Origin: Pseudoalteromonas sp. XMcav2-N
Lineage (GTDB): Bacteria; Pseudomonadota; Gammaproteobacteria; Enterobacterales; Alteromonadaceae
Direction of reading: 5' to 3'
Length of the DNA: 64,000 bases
NCBI RefSeq assembly: GCF_024124545.1
Contig: NZ_JAMXSF010000005.1
Location: 248,001-312,000 of the forward strand
The notes under the pieces are model-generated. The model was not told the origin of the DNA. It did no database searches and saw only the letters and a list, made by a program, of their open reading frames with translations. Both the position numbers and the translations under genes were made by a program. This document shows, piece after piece, positions 24,977-32,810 of this stretch (position 1 is its first letter; the number at the start of each line of letters is the position of its first letter).

Positions 24977-25030
24977 CAAGCACATCAATTAGGACGCTCG
25001 CGAGCTTGCGCCTAATACGCGGGTGTAATA
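24974..25030 (+). other. attC recombination site (short, 57 bases)
   Basis: TAACAAGCACATCAATTAGGACGC at the left (in two parts) with inner arm TTAGG-CGC pairing to GCGCCTAA, and a right end GGGTGTAATATG with altered core (GTGTAAT for GCGTTAT). Similar in size to the 4502 site. Confidence 0.7.
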
Positions 25031-25051
25031 TGTCGTTACCAGTACAATAAT

Positions 25052-25561
25052 ATGATCGAAGTTGAGCGAATTCTTAGAGTGGACCATGCAGGTGAATTTG
25101 GGGCAATTAATATATATCGCTCCCAGCTGTTTGTTGCTCGCTATTTATACAAGGATATTGTTCCTAAACTTGAAGAAATGCTGGGCCATGAAAAGAAGCA
25201 TTTTAATACCTTTGATCGCATCCTTAAAAGCCGAAATATAAGGCACTGTTACGCCTTGTATTTCTGGGCGTTTGGCGGCATAACTCTGGGGATTTTAACG
25301 GCTTTGGCAGGTAGAAAAGCGATTTGGGTGTGCACTGATTCAATTGAATCGACTGTATTGCATCATTTGGATTGGCAATTGGACTTTTTATCTCAGCATG
25401 ACACAGAGGCTTATGATGCGGTCATGAGCATTAAAGCTGATGAAGAAGAGCATCAAGACTTTGGTCAAACTCATGGTTCTAAGTCATTTGTTTATAAACC
25501 TATATTCTGGGTGATTCGAAAATCCACCGAGTTTGCAATTTGGCTGAGTACTAAGCTATAA
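25052..25561 (+). CDS. COQ7/CAT5-like diiron protein (demethoxyubiquinone hydroxylase family)
   Basis: 169 residues. Iron-ligand motifs of the ferritin-like COQ7 family are present: VDHAGEFGAINIYRSQ near the N-terminus, EEMLGHEKKHFNTF, STVLHHLDWQL and KADEEEHQDFG. COQ7 hydroxylates demethoxyubiquinone in ubiquinone synthesis. As a cassette gene away from other ubi genes, it may be an accessory hydroxylase or a spare copy; which substrate it uses cannot be told. A hydrophobic stretch (YALYFWAFGGITLGILTAL) fits membrane association. Confidence 0.8.
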   Translation: MIEVERILRVDHAGEFGAINIYRSQLFVARYLYKDIVPKLEEMLGHEKKHFNTFDRILKSRNIRHCYALYFWAFGGITLGILTALAGRKAIWVCTDSIESTVLHHLDWQLDFLSQHDTEAYDAVMSIKADEEEHQDFGQTHGSKSFVYKPIFWVIRKSTEFAIWLSTKL

Positions 25562-25684
25562 ACATGCAAAGAAGCAATGAAAGCGCACCGGTAATAAATA
25601 CTGGCTGGACGCCCAATACTCCGGCTGCTTTGTGTTGGACTCTCTTTGTTGATGTGTTGAACTAAGCGGCTTCGTCGGAATCAT

Positions 25685-25825
25685 TTTTCTGAGCGTATTG
25701 TGTAGGATGGTAGTATCACGCCTAGTGTTGTTATCTATTTGGCTTTTGGCGAAATAAATTAGTCAAACAATGCCTTGCGTGTCCATCACATTGATTTTAA
25801 ATATGAATATCTGGGGATTTCTCAG
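25685..25825 (-). mobile_element. IS4-family terminus, copy 3 (141 bases only)
   Basis: Matches the last ~140 bases of copies 2 and 4: TTCTGAGCGTATTGTGTAGG, TATCACGCCTAGTGTTGTTATC, TTGGCGAAATAAATTAG, and the terminal CTGGGGATTTCTCAG at 25811-25825. No transposase remains. The terminus is 8 bases before GTTATAT (25834-25840), an attC-like right core identical to that at 5910. The 120 bases between the COQ7 gene and this remnant show no feature. Confidence 0.72.
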
Positions 25826-25855
25826 GTTTGGTCGTTATATTTTGGGGAGATACCG

Positions 25856-26419
25856 GTGTTAAAAACAGCATTAAAAATAGCTTTACTATCTTTCGCTTTA
25901 TTTTCTTCAATTGTTTCAGCAAAAAGCGAAAAGGAAGTAGTAGATGCTTTTTTTAAAGCACTAACATCTTCTAATTTTGCTTTGGCTTCAGAGCAAATGG
26001 ACCCAGCGGAATTAGAGCAATTCCATGAGCTTTTTATAGAAATTGCCAAATCCGCAGATGCTAACGGCAAGTATAAAGAATTCTCTGTTGGCCCATTTGC
26101 CAAATACTCAAGTATAAAAGAATTTGAGAATACTCAGCCTATTTCCTTTTTTACTGATTTTCTTGATTTTACATTATCGCAAAACCAGCAAATGATTCAG
26201 TTGTTGAACAACGCGCAGTATAAGTTTATAGGTACAGTAAAAGAGACAGAAAAAACATCATATGCGGTTATCAAATTTGCAATGCAAATGGCTGGAGAAA
26301 CCATTGAAGTAACCGATGTAGTTCCATTAATTAAGAATAATGATTCATACCGCCTTGGACTTAAGGCAGATATGAAAATTATGGCGCAAGCTTTTAAAGC
26401 CCAAGTAGCCAAAATATAA
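25856..26419 (+). CDS. Secreted protein, unknown function
   Basis: GTG 25856 with GGGGAG upstream is chosen; the frame opens at 25775 inside the IS terminus. 187 residues with a signal peptide (MLKTALKIALLSFALFSSIVSA) and a helical N-terminal region KEVVDAFFKALTSSNFALASEQMDP followed by a beta-rich half. The fold pattern recalls NTF2/DUF-like export proteins, but I cannot assign it. The TAA stop opens an attC. Confidence 0.6.
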   Translation: MLKTALKIALLSFALFSSIVSAKSEKEVVDAFFKALTSSNFALASEQMDPAELEQFHELFIEIAKSADANGKYKEFSVGPFAKYSSIKEFENTQPISFFTDFLDFTLSQNQQMIQLLNNAQYKFIGTVKETEKTSYAVIKFAMQMAGETIEVTDVVPLIKNNDSYRLGLKADMKIMAQAFKAQVAKI

Positions 26420-26476
26420 CAAGCTGTAATGCTTGGCTGACGATCCATTCTACGCAGGTTGTAGCTAGGTGTAATC
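26417..26476 (+). other. Degenerate attC (about 60 bases)
   Basis: TAACAAGCTGTAATGC at the left, GTTGTAGCTAGGTGTAATCC at the right: AGCTGTAA pairs with TTGTAGCT with one mismatch-wobble pair, and the right core is GTGTAAT-like. A second small inverted repeat (AATAACA...TGTTATGT, 26482-26510) follows. Probably a decaying site. Confidence 0.5.
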
Positions 26477-26530
26477 CGCCAAATAACAGTGGTTTATGCG
26501 AGTGTTATGTAGTTTAGTTGACACCCATCA

Positions 26531-26590
26531 GGCAAACAACTCGGTCACCTCTAAACAGTCCCACCACCCCGGACGCTTTCGAGCTGGGAT
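26531..26590. repeat. Single degenerate REP-like unit
   Basis: CAAACAACTCGGTCACC, then CACCCCGGACGCTTTCGAGC and TGGGAT follow the unit of the 20383-21390 cluster with several changes (stem CCCGG/GCTGGG imperfect). It is preceded by GACACCC (26520-26526) and stands 40 bases before copy C of the 320-base element, the same order as at 21390. Confidence 0.6.
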
Positions 26591-26630
26591 AAACTTGACC
26601 AGATGATTGCAAAAAATCTTCTCAACCTTA

Positions 26631-26940
26631 AGTGTTGATTATTTATACAAGTATTAGTGAGCGTACCAGCTCCATGTTACATTTCTCGTCTTATCCATGC
26701 TTGAAGGCCTCGTTTAAGTGGGGCACTGGTGCAAGTTTAATAAATTCAAAAGTCTAGTAGCTTTACATAACGAGAGTCCATGTCTCGCTATGTGCAATGC
26801 TCGGTTTCTACAGCATCGTTTTGGCTTGAGCAGTGAGAGCAATGGTGGTAGGTTACTGTAATTATTATGATTAAAGCTTGTTCGTGGTTGAGCTTTGGGT
26901 ATTGGGTTTAACCAGTATTTACGCTAATACACTGTTATCC
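26631..26940 (+). repeat. 310-base dispersed element, copy C
   Basis: Third and most diverged copy: AGTGTTGATTATTTATACAA at the start, CGAGAGTCCATGTCTCG (stem of five now), GCTCGGTTTC, GGTGGTAGGTTACTG and TATTTACGCTAATACACTGTTATCC at the end. The final GTTATCC (26934-26940) is an attC-core-like heptamer. The next gene starts at 26993. Confidence 0.7.
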
Positions 26941-26992
26941 AATTTGCTCCTTCAAATTGAACAGATATTAAGTGAGATTGGTATTATACATT

Positions 26993-27286
26993 ATGAAGAG
27001 TTACGAAGATATCCACGGGCATAACCAAGACTTCGAAGTATCGTATCGCTTGTACTCTCAAAGTGAAGGCGGTTTAGAATCACCTTCTCAACACATGCGC
27101 TGTGATTTTGCATATGCAGATGACGATATTGAAAAGTCTGGTATTTATATGATTCATCCTGAGTTCTTAGATACAAATGGAAAACCGCTTCTGGCAGAAG
27201 AGCCAATACCGTCAGAAGGCTTTGCGTCTATGTGGATACTTGTTCCCGAAATGCGTGAAAAGGTTCAGTGCAAAAATTGCAAATAG
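26993..27286 (+). CDS. Small cassette protein with C-terminal CxxC
   Basis: ATG 26993 gives 97 residues (frame opens at 26972). A soluble acidic protein with DIEKSGIYMIHPEFLD in the middle and ending VQCKNCK, a possible metal- or redox-active CxxC. No family recognised. A GTTATGT core at 27391-27397 after it marks the remains of an attC (27370-27397). Confidence 0.52.
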   Translation: MKSYEDIHGHNQDFEVSYRLYSQSEGGLESPSQHMRCDFAYADDDIEKSGIYMIHPEFLDTNGKPLLAEEPIPSEGFASMWILVPEMREKVQCKNCK

Positions 27287-27416
27287 GGACAAAAGGGTAC
27301 TTTATGTCAGGAAACAGACGTTTGGGTGAAGTACAAGTAACCAGATTAGTTGATTTGCTGAAAAGCGTATAAAGTTGCCAACGTTAAGGTGTTATGTATA
27401 TCGAGGAGGATAAATT

Positions 27417-27521
27417 ATGCCAATGGCAAGGAAGAGACAGGCCAGCTTATCGGATACCAAATATTACCAATATATTTCTCATTGTGTGAGGCGCGCATTT
27501 TTGTATGGTAAAGACCGCTGA
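27417..27521 (+). pseudogene. RAYT transposase N-terminal fragment
   Basis: ATG 27417, preceded by a strong GAGGAGG, encodes MPMARKRQASLSDTKYYQYI then SHCVRRAFLYGKDR and a stop. This is the conserved start of RAYT-type Y1 transposases (usually ARKRQISLxDTPYYHCVSRCVRRAFLCG); GKSCEH after the stop continues the family pattern. The catalytic HUH-containing part is missing because the IS4 remnant begins ~40 bases later. It starts 20 bases after an attC-like GTTATGT. Confidence 0.72.
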
Positions 27522-27563
27522 ACGGGTAAGTCATGTGAGCATCAATGAGACGGGTTAGTATAT

Positions 27564-28002
27564 AAGTTACGAGGACAGTCACCAAAAACAGCCAAGAAAA
27601 GTTGTTCAGTAAGATGAACAAGATTGGGACGGATCCTGGTCGATTTATTCTGGCGCGCATGAAAGCGGTATATAGCAAGCCGAACGATATGCATAGCAGT
27701 GTTACCAGCCGTCGGTCCATACGTTTAATGTTGTGTTTTGCAGCGACAGGGCCCTTCATATTTCGCCCCAGCTCCGTAAGAGAAAGTTGATTGCTATTGA
27801 GCAAAGTTTCAGTTGCCAACTCCCGCGACTCAAGGCGCTGGGCATGAATTTGGTGGCATTTTTTCTGAGCATATTGTGTAGGGTGGTGGTTTCTCGTATG
27901 GTGTTGTTATCTATTTGGCTTTTGACGAAATAAATGAGATAAAATAATGCCGTATGCTTCCATCACATTGATTTTAAATATAAGTGTCTGGGGACTTCTC
28001 AG
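27564..28002 (-). mobile_element. IS4-family remnant, copy 4 (internally deleted)
   Basis: From its terminus CTGAGAAGTCCCCAGACAC at 28002, the minus strand reads the transposase start (LLNSNQLSLTELGRNMKGP, VAAKHNIKRMDRRL), a Leu/Phe-rich part, and then a segment not found in copies 1 and 2 but shared with copy 5 (GAGGACAGTCACC, CAGCCAAGAAAAG, CCTGGTCGA). So copies 4 and 5 share a derived internal structure. After the terminus, GTTAGGC (28011-28017) is an attC-like core. Confidence 0.75.
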
Positions 28003-28159
28003 AGCTAAGCGTTAGGCGTCTAAGAGGGGAGTGACCAACCCAGAAGAACAAAAGCCGTTGAGCTGCCAAAGCTCAATGAATTAACTGGGATGAGAGTGCA
28101 TAGCAAGTCATTGCAATCGACTGCCAATGCGTCGGATGACTGAGGTGTTATATTTCTCT

Positions 28160-28462
28160 ATGCATTTGAGTAAAGCGGATAAACTGTTAGCAGAATTAAT
28201 AATTTGGCCTTACGCTGGTATGTTTGCAGGCATTGTTTCAATTATGTTTGCAGGTATGCATGGCTTGGAGCTTTACCTTCCTTACACTCTCGGTTTGGGA
28301 GCATTGGTTGGTTGCACCAGAGCATTTGGTATTGGTTTTGGCCTCGTGCAGTTTGTAACTAAAGAAGTTAGTGTTTTCAGAGGTTACTTCTACAGAGCGA
28401 CTTTGTTTTTTATGTACAGTTTAGCTATTTATACTGTTGTTTGGCAAAGATATATTTATTAG
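28160..28462 (+). CDS. Small membrane protein, 3-4 TM
   Basis: ATG 28160, seven bases after an attC-like GTTATAT (28147-28153), gives 100 residues. Hydrophobic segments: LIIWPYAGMFAGIVSIMFAG, LYLPYTLGLGALVGC plus IGFGLVQFV, and LFFMYSLAIYTVVW. No family recognised. The DNA from 28018 to 28146, between two attC-like cores, holds no gene and looks like fused attC halves (TCTAAGAGGGG near 28020). Confidence 0.55.
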   Translation: MHLSKADKLLAELIIWPYAGMFAGIVSIMFAGMHGLELYLPYTLGLGALVGCTRAFGIGFGLVQFVTKEVSVFRGYFYRATLFFMYSLAIYTVVWQRYIY

Positions 28463-28467
28463 AAATA

Positions 28468-28562
28468 TAACACGGACGTCAATGTGGATACAAAGCGGTT
28501 GGCTTTGTTGATACCTCATAAAACATTAGCCAACTATTGTTAGCCGGCTACAAGGTATTAGG
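28468..28562 (+). other. Degenerate attC (about 95 bases)
   Basis: TAACACGGACGTC at the left, inner arms AGCGGTTGGCT / TTAGCCAACT, right end CAAGGTATTAGG with GTATTAG in place of GCGTTAG. Overall order fits the attC family, with several mismatches. Confidence 0.55.
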
Positions 28563-28586
28563 ATTATTAGTCGAGTTCTATAGATA

Positions 28587-29021
28587 ATGGTTATTCAGAA
28601 GCACAAAACAGACATTGTCATTTTTCTTACTTTTTTGTTTTTTGTGTCACTGCAGATGCTCAATACCAACTCTTTTGGAAATACGGGAGAGTATGATTTC
28701 ACAGGAGAACCTTTCTCCTGTGAGTACAAAGGCGAGGGCAAGTACGGTGGGTACAAGGGATACCTTCATAAAGGAACAGAAAAGTATTATTTGAAAAACA
28801 ACTTTAGCAGTTGTAAAGCTTTCAAACACTTGGTTGAAAACAAAAAGCTTTCCGGCAGATTTTTGAAAGATAACCACTTAATTGTGGATTTGTATATTGA
28901 TGACAAGCCACATTATGAGTCATCGCTGTTAAATATTATTCTATATACACTATTACTAACTTCGCTTTTATGGGTATTCTTTCGTAAGCCGATCAAATGG
29001 GTGGTTAAAAAGCATGCGTAA
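28587..29021 (+). CDS. Membrane protein with two TM helices and extracytoplasmic loop
   Basis: 144 residues: TM1 DIVIFLTFLFFVSLQML, a ~90-residue Gly/Tyr/Lys-rich loop with two cysteines (FSCEYKGEGKYGGYKGY and FSSCKAF), then TM2 LLNIILYTLLLTSLLWVFF and a basic cytoplasmic tail. Two cysteines could form a disulfide outside. No family recognised. The TAA stop begins an attC. Confidence 0.58.
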   Translation: MVIQKHKTDIVIFLTFLFFVSLQMLNTNSFGNTGEYDFTGEPFSCEYKGEGKYGGYKGYLHKGTEKYYLKNNFSSCKAFKHLVENKKLSGRFLKDNHLIVDLYIDDKPHYESSLLNIILYTLLLTSLLWVFFRKPIKWVVKKHA

Positions 29022-29102
29022 CCAAAGTTTAAATAAGGACGCAAAACAGCCGATTGGCGCTTCTTTGTCACTAACTTTAGCCTGCTAAGTGAGGCGTTAG
29101 GG
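29019..29102 (+). other. attC recombination site (84 bases)
   Basis: TAACCAAAGTTTAAATAAGGACGC at the left (in two blocks), inner CAGCCGATTGGCGC / TTTAGCCTGCTAAG, right GTGAGGCGTTAGGG. Right core GTTAGGG at 29096-29102. Moderately conserved. Confidence 0.72.
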
Positions 29103-29107
29103 CCCTT

Positions 29108-29657
29108 GACAGATATGGCGAAAAATCAATTCCGATACAAATTGTAGATGCTGTTAAATCTGAAGATTGTGACGAACTCAGAAAGATATTCAGAGAAAAC
29201 CGAGGTCAAATTGCATTCTTTACACCTTTTAGTGATTCTATGTGGCTTGGTTATGCAGTGCAAAAAGGAAAACTTAGATCCGTAGAAGTGCTCATGGAAT
29301 GCGGCATAGATGTAAATACGGGCGATAAACGAGAAAATATAACCCCCATCTGAGATGGTGCTAGTGGGGGTCATGAGGCATTGTTGAACCGCTACTACAA
29401 AGTGGATGTGGCCTGGACGTCCGTCTGTCAGTTCGTAACCCGCTATTTTCTGCAATCGTGGGCCGTGCTCCTGGCTGTGTTCGATTAATTCTTGATGCAG
29501 GTATTGATAATGGTGTTGTTTACAATAGCGAGATCATGAAAAACATGGGCGCTGCGGCTTTTGCTATACTGCGCGGAGAGTCTGGGGCACTAATTTAATT
29601 GCAACACATAAGTTGGGTGGCAATACAAAAGAAATAATTGAGTACCTAAAAAGTTGA
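29108..29657 (+). pseudogene. Decayed ankyrin-repeat cassette gene
   Basis: Translation shows IVDAVKSEDCDELRKIFREN, LGYAVQKGKLRSVEVLMECG and IDVNTGDKRENITPI then a TGA at 29351-29353; the same frame continues DGASGGHEALLN, and after a frameshift LFSAIVGRAPGCVRLILDAG, IDNGVVYNSEIMKN and, in another frame, LGGNTKEIIEYLKS. These are ankyrin-type repeats. No start codon is left after the attC core. At least one stop and two frameshifts make it non-functional. The ~100 bases up to 29765 carry no clear feature. Confidence 0.75.
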
Positions 29658-29765
29658 TGACATTGCAATTTAAAAATGCGTATTCGTAGCGCAAAAAAGC
29701 CTAATCAACGCATGTAGGCGGACTCGTTTCTCAGCGGTTCTATCATCCGAAAAAGGAGTGTAAGT

Positions 29766-30248
29766 ATGAAATACATTAAAATATATATCAGTATTTTCAT
29801 GATGTTAGCTATTAGTGGTTGCGTCCATCTAGTGTCTTATTATGATTCGGTGTCTTATAAAAATCTAACTGACATGAAGGGAGAGATGAAGGTTTTTTTT
29901 CAGTCATGTCAGAAAGAGGTTGCAAAGGGAGAATATGCACTGTCAGCGATCGATGGGTTTGTGCTCTCTAGCGCCAAAGCCTATGAGTATGAAAAAGGCA
30001 AAGGCTTAAATGACGATACTATTTCTCAATTAAAGACACTGGAGAAAACCATTGTCGAAGTTAAATCTAGATATTCCAGCAATGTATATTCTGGCTCAAC
30101 TTGTGAAGCCAGAGCCGAGGGAGTAGCTCCAGATGCATCAACTGGCTGCTTAACTATCGGATATTGCATCGCAAAGTGGAAAATTCTCGAAACGGCATTC
30201 GATATTGCAATAACAACCGAACAATCCAAAATAGAAGAATTTAAATAG
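29766..30248 (+). CDS. Lipoprotein, unknown function (pair with 30260)
   Basis: ATG 29766 with AAAGGAG upstream; 160 residues starting with a lipobox signal, MKYIKIYISIFMMLAISGC. The mature part is helical with four or five further Cys (SCQKEV, STCEAR, TGCLTIGYC). The next gene starts 11 bases after its stop, so the two are an operon. No family recognised. Confidence 0.62.
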   Translation: MKYIKIYISIFMMLAISGCVHLVSYYDSVSYKNLTDMKGEMKVFFQSCQKEVAKGEYALSAIDGFVLSSAKAYEYEKGKGLNDDTISQLKTLEKTIVEVKSRYSSNVYSGSTCEARAEGVAPDASTGCLTIGYCIAKWKILETAFDIAITTEQSKIEEFK

Positions 30249-30259
30249 GAGAGTTAACC

Positions 30260-30589
30260 ATGTCCGGTATAAGTGAATTTCTAGATACATTGCTTGATGA
30301 AACAGTTGACTTTGCAAGAGATGAACTTAAGGTGCTCGTAAAAGAGGCCAAAAATGACAATAGAGTTTTCATTAAGCATATGGGCGATCTTACTGAAGAA
30401 TTTATTAAGTTACGTGCCCTTGGCCAGTTGACCAATGACGAGTTTGAAGAGTTAATGGAGGATGTTGTTGACTTAAACAAAATGCAATTTCATAAGCTTT
30501 CTGTCCAGGCCAAAGCTAGAGCTGAGCGAGTAGCAAATGGGATCAGAGATTTAGTCATCAATAGTTTGTTGAGTTTAATAAAAGCCTGA
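30260..30589 (+). CDS. Helical cytoplasmic protein, unknown function
   Basis: 109 residues, GGAG upstream of ATG 30260. Entirely helical and charged (LDETVDFARDELKVLVKEAK; ALGQLTNDEFEELMEDVVDL), no signal. The second helix pair has a SHOCT-like flavour (GQLTNDEFEEL). Co-transcribed with the lipoprotein ahead. A weak attC-like stretch (TGACAAATTTG...CAATGCGTTAAAA, to 30637) separates it from the next gene. Confidence 0.6.
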   Translation: MSGISEFLDTLLDETVDFARDELKVLVKEAKNDNRVFIKHMGDLTEEFIKLRALGQLTNDEFEELMEDVVDLNKMQFHKLSVQAKARAERVANGIRDLVINSLLSLIKA

Positions 30590-30651
30590 CAAATTTGTTG
30601 CACTCGAACACAAACTACAATGAACAATGCGTTAAAAGGGGGCTTCGGCTC

Positions 30652-31221
30652 ATGGATAGGAAAATAATATTGGCAGCTTTATCGGCTTTGCTGATTTCAG
30701 CTTGTAATTCCACACCTAAAAGTAGTGTCACAAATTATGAGGCTGATGGAAGTTTGGGATCCACGAGACCAGCTAAATGTGTTTCAGTGGCCGAGCTATC
30801 GAACACGCAGAACCCTGTTGATATATTTACAGGACTTAATATTTGCTTGACCGAAAAAAACTATTCTAATGCAGCTGAGCTATATTTTGCTGGCATGTCT
30901 TATGGCTTTTTTGATACAAAACGTGTTTCAGATAAAACGGCACATCAAGCGATTAGTGTGCTGCGTATGAATTTGTTTGGTGCGCAATCACAAGATAATA
31001 TTGATAAGTTTCAAATGGCTCTTACAAAATTAAGTTCTGATAATACTGAGATTTGTCAAAGCCTAACTGATCTAGGTGCACCGGCATATAAACCAACTTA
31101 TATGATTCAGCATGGGATCGGAGCCTTCACAGGCCAAAGCACTAACGACGGTTTGGTTGAAAACTTTGATGCAGTAGCGGCTTGGAAAGATACTTTATCA
31201 ACAATCGCCAAGTGTGGTTAA
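30652..31221 (+). CDS. Lipoprotein, unknown function
   Basis: ATG 30652 is chosen (frame opens at 30595): MDRKIILAALSALLISACNS is a lipobox signal. 189 residues; mature part has CVSVAELSNTQNPVDIFTGL, CLTEKNYSNAAELYFAGMSYG (Sel1/TPR-like helix hint) and a C-terminal Cys. GTTAAAA (30631-30637) upstream may be an attC core. Function unknown. Confidence 0.62.
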   Translation: MDRKIILAALSALLISACNSTPKSSVTNYEADGSLGSTRPAKCVSVAELSNTQNPVDIFTGLNICLTEKNYSNAAELYFAGMSYGFFDTKRVSDKTAHQAISVLRMNLFGAQSQDNIDKFQMALTKLSSDNTEICQSLTDLGAPAYKPTYMIQHGIGAFTGQSTNDGLVENFDAVAAWKDTLSTIAKCG

Positions 31222-31684
31222 AGCTAACAAATCAATTATGAACGCCAAAAAAATGGGTTGGGACGCGCAAATAATACGGGCCAATATTGAAGCTTATATG
31301 ACATAGAGGTATGAAGAAATACTGGATAGAGTTAGCAGTAGTCAAAGAACATCCTGGTTTTATTATTTCTCATTCCAGTTGTCTGACTTGGAATAGGTCA
31401 AAGAGTGTAGTGTATATTTTAAACAATATGTTCATTAAATTACTATAGGTAGTCACATCGTGTAACTATTGTTGGCAATCATAGCACTGTAAATTACTTA
31501 AGATGATAAAAAGCGCTAAACAGTGCATAAAGTGTTCAATGAGGTTTTAGGTAAGTGGGTTTCTATTTCCATGGAAAAGCTGCTATATAAGGAGGGTTTA
31601 CTGTTTCTCTATAAAGCTTAACGGACAAAGTCAATCCAGATAAATTTATCCATTAACCATGCGCTATACTGCTAAAAGGATATT
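31222..31684. other. Gap with an attC left half, otherwise empty
   Basis: TAACAAATCAATTATGAACGCC at 31225-31246 is a good attC left arm, but no matching right arm with GCGTTA is found downstream. From about 31300 to 31684 I see no gene, repeat or hairpin; the DNA is AT-rich. Confidence 0.45.
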
Positions 31685-32701
31685 ATGAAACCGAGTATCA
31701 AAAGAAAAGTACCACTGGCGTTTTTAACCATTGTATCGATTTGGTGGTGGTTTTACTATTCATCGTTTAATGCGCTTAATGCATATGGGAACGCGAATTA
31801 TGAGTGGCTGTTTATGCTCGATACACTCCTGGTGCTTCCTGTCTTATGCTTCTTCTGCGAATCAGATAAACAAAAAGCTCTTTTAAAAGCGGCTGTGCTA
31901 TGTTGCACCTCGGTGTTCATAGGAAGCTTGATCATTCCGGAACATAATAAAGTAATTTTCCATTTTCTCGAAAGTGGCCGTTATTTTGTTTTATCCATAA
32001 TTCTTGTTCTCGAGCTGTCAGCTTTGATAACCGTGTGTTTAGCCGTTCGCGCTTTGCTCGCAAAACAAGAAGATCCAGATTTAGCTGTGGCGAACCCTAT
32101 CGAGAAAATCTTTGGCTCCTCTTTTTTCAGCTCAACATTAGCACTTGAAGGACGCGTCTGGAGCTTTGCACTTTTTGCTTCACGGATACAAAGTAGTGCT
32201 TATAAAGGCAAACAACATTTTTATTATGATAAAAAAGATGGCGCTCAAAGTAACCTTTTGGGCTTTATCCTTCTTATTGTTATCGAAATTCCACTTGTAC
32301 ACCTACTTCTGCACTTTTTATGGTCAAGCACTGCTGCAAATATCACAACAGGGCTTACGTTGTTCGGGTTAGTCTTTTTCTTTGCGGAATACAAAGCTGT
32401 TGGCAGGCGCCCCATTTCAATTTATGGAAATAATTTGATCATTCGTTACGGTCTGTATGCGCCTTTCACAATTCCGCTTGATAATATATCAGAAATACGC
32501 CTAAACAATTGTTATGTTAAACGTTCAAGTAACGTCAAACGATTCAACTATTCTGGTGTTCCAAATGTTGTAATCAAACTCAGTTCACCTATCAATGGAA
32601 AGAATAAAGTGTATTTGGGTGTAAACGTGCCAGAAACTTTTATCAACACTGTAAAAGATGAAAAAGTTCGGCATAACAAGGTCCTAAAGTCGGGTTCGTA
32701 A
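31685..32701 (+). CDS. Multi-pass membrane protein, unknown function
   Basis: 338 residues, AAAGGATATT before the ATG. About six membrane segments: residues ~10-27, ~43-57, ~66-84, ~100-125, ~190-212 and ~220-238. The C-terminal ~95 residues are soluble (ISIYGNNLIIRYGLYAPFTI, then beta strands) and resemble a PH-like domain. No attC is close on either side, so its cassette status is unclear. Confidence 0.62.
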   Translation: MKPSIKRKVPLAFLTIVSIWWWFYYSSFNALNAYGNANYEWLFMLDTLLVLPVLCFFCESDKQKALLKAAVLCCTSVFIGSLIIPEHNKVIFHFLESGRYFVLSIILVLELSALITVCLAVRALLAKQEDPDLAVANPIEKIFGSSFFSSTLALEGRVWSFALFASRIQSSAYKGKQHFYYDKKDGAQSNLLGFILLIVIEIPLVHLLLHFLWSSTAANITTGLTLFGLVFFFAEYKAVGRRPISIYGNNLIIRYGLYAPFTIPLDNISEIRLNNCYVKRSSNVKRFNYSGVPNVVIKLSSPINGKNKVYLGVNVPETFINTVKDEKVRHNKVLKSGS

Positions 32702-32810
32702 CAGTTGGATAGGTTTCTCGGGAGCGCCCGTATATGGCTTGTAAACTCTTCTCATTGCTCTCTAGCGTGCAAGTTATTCTTTCAATGGGTTTAAGTGAAT
32801 GAGAGGGAAC

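Noticed and set aside
27415..27819. 134-residue minus-strand ORF as a gene
   Set aside because: It is the rearranged transposase frame of IS4 copy 4 running into the RAYT fragment.
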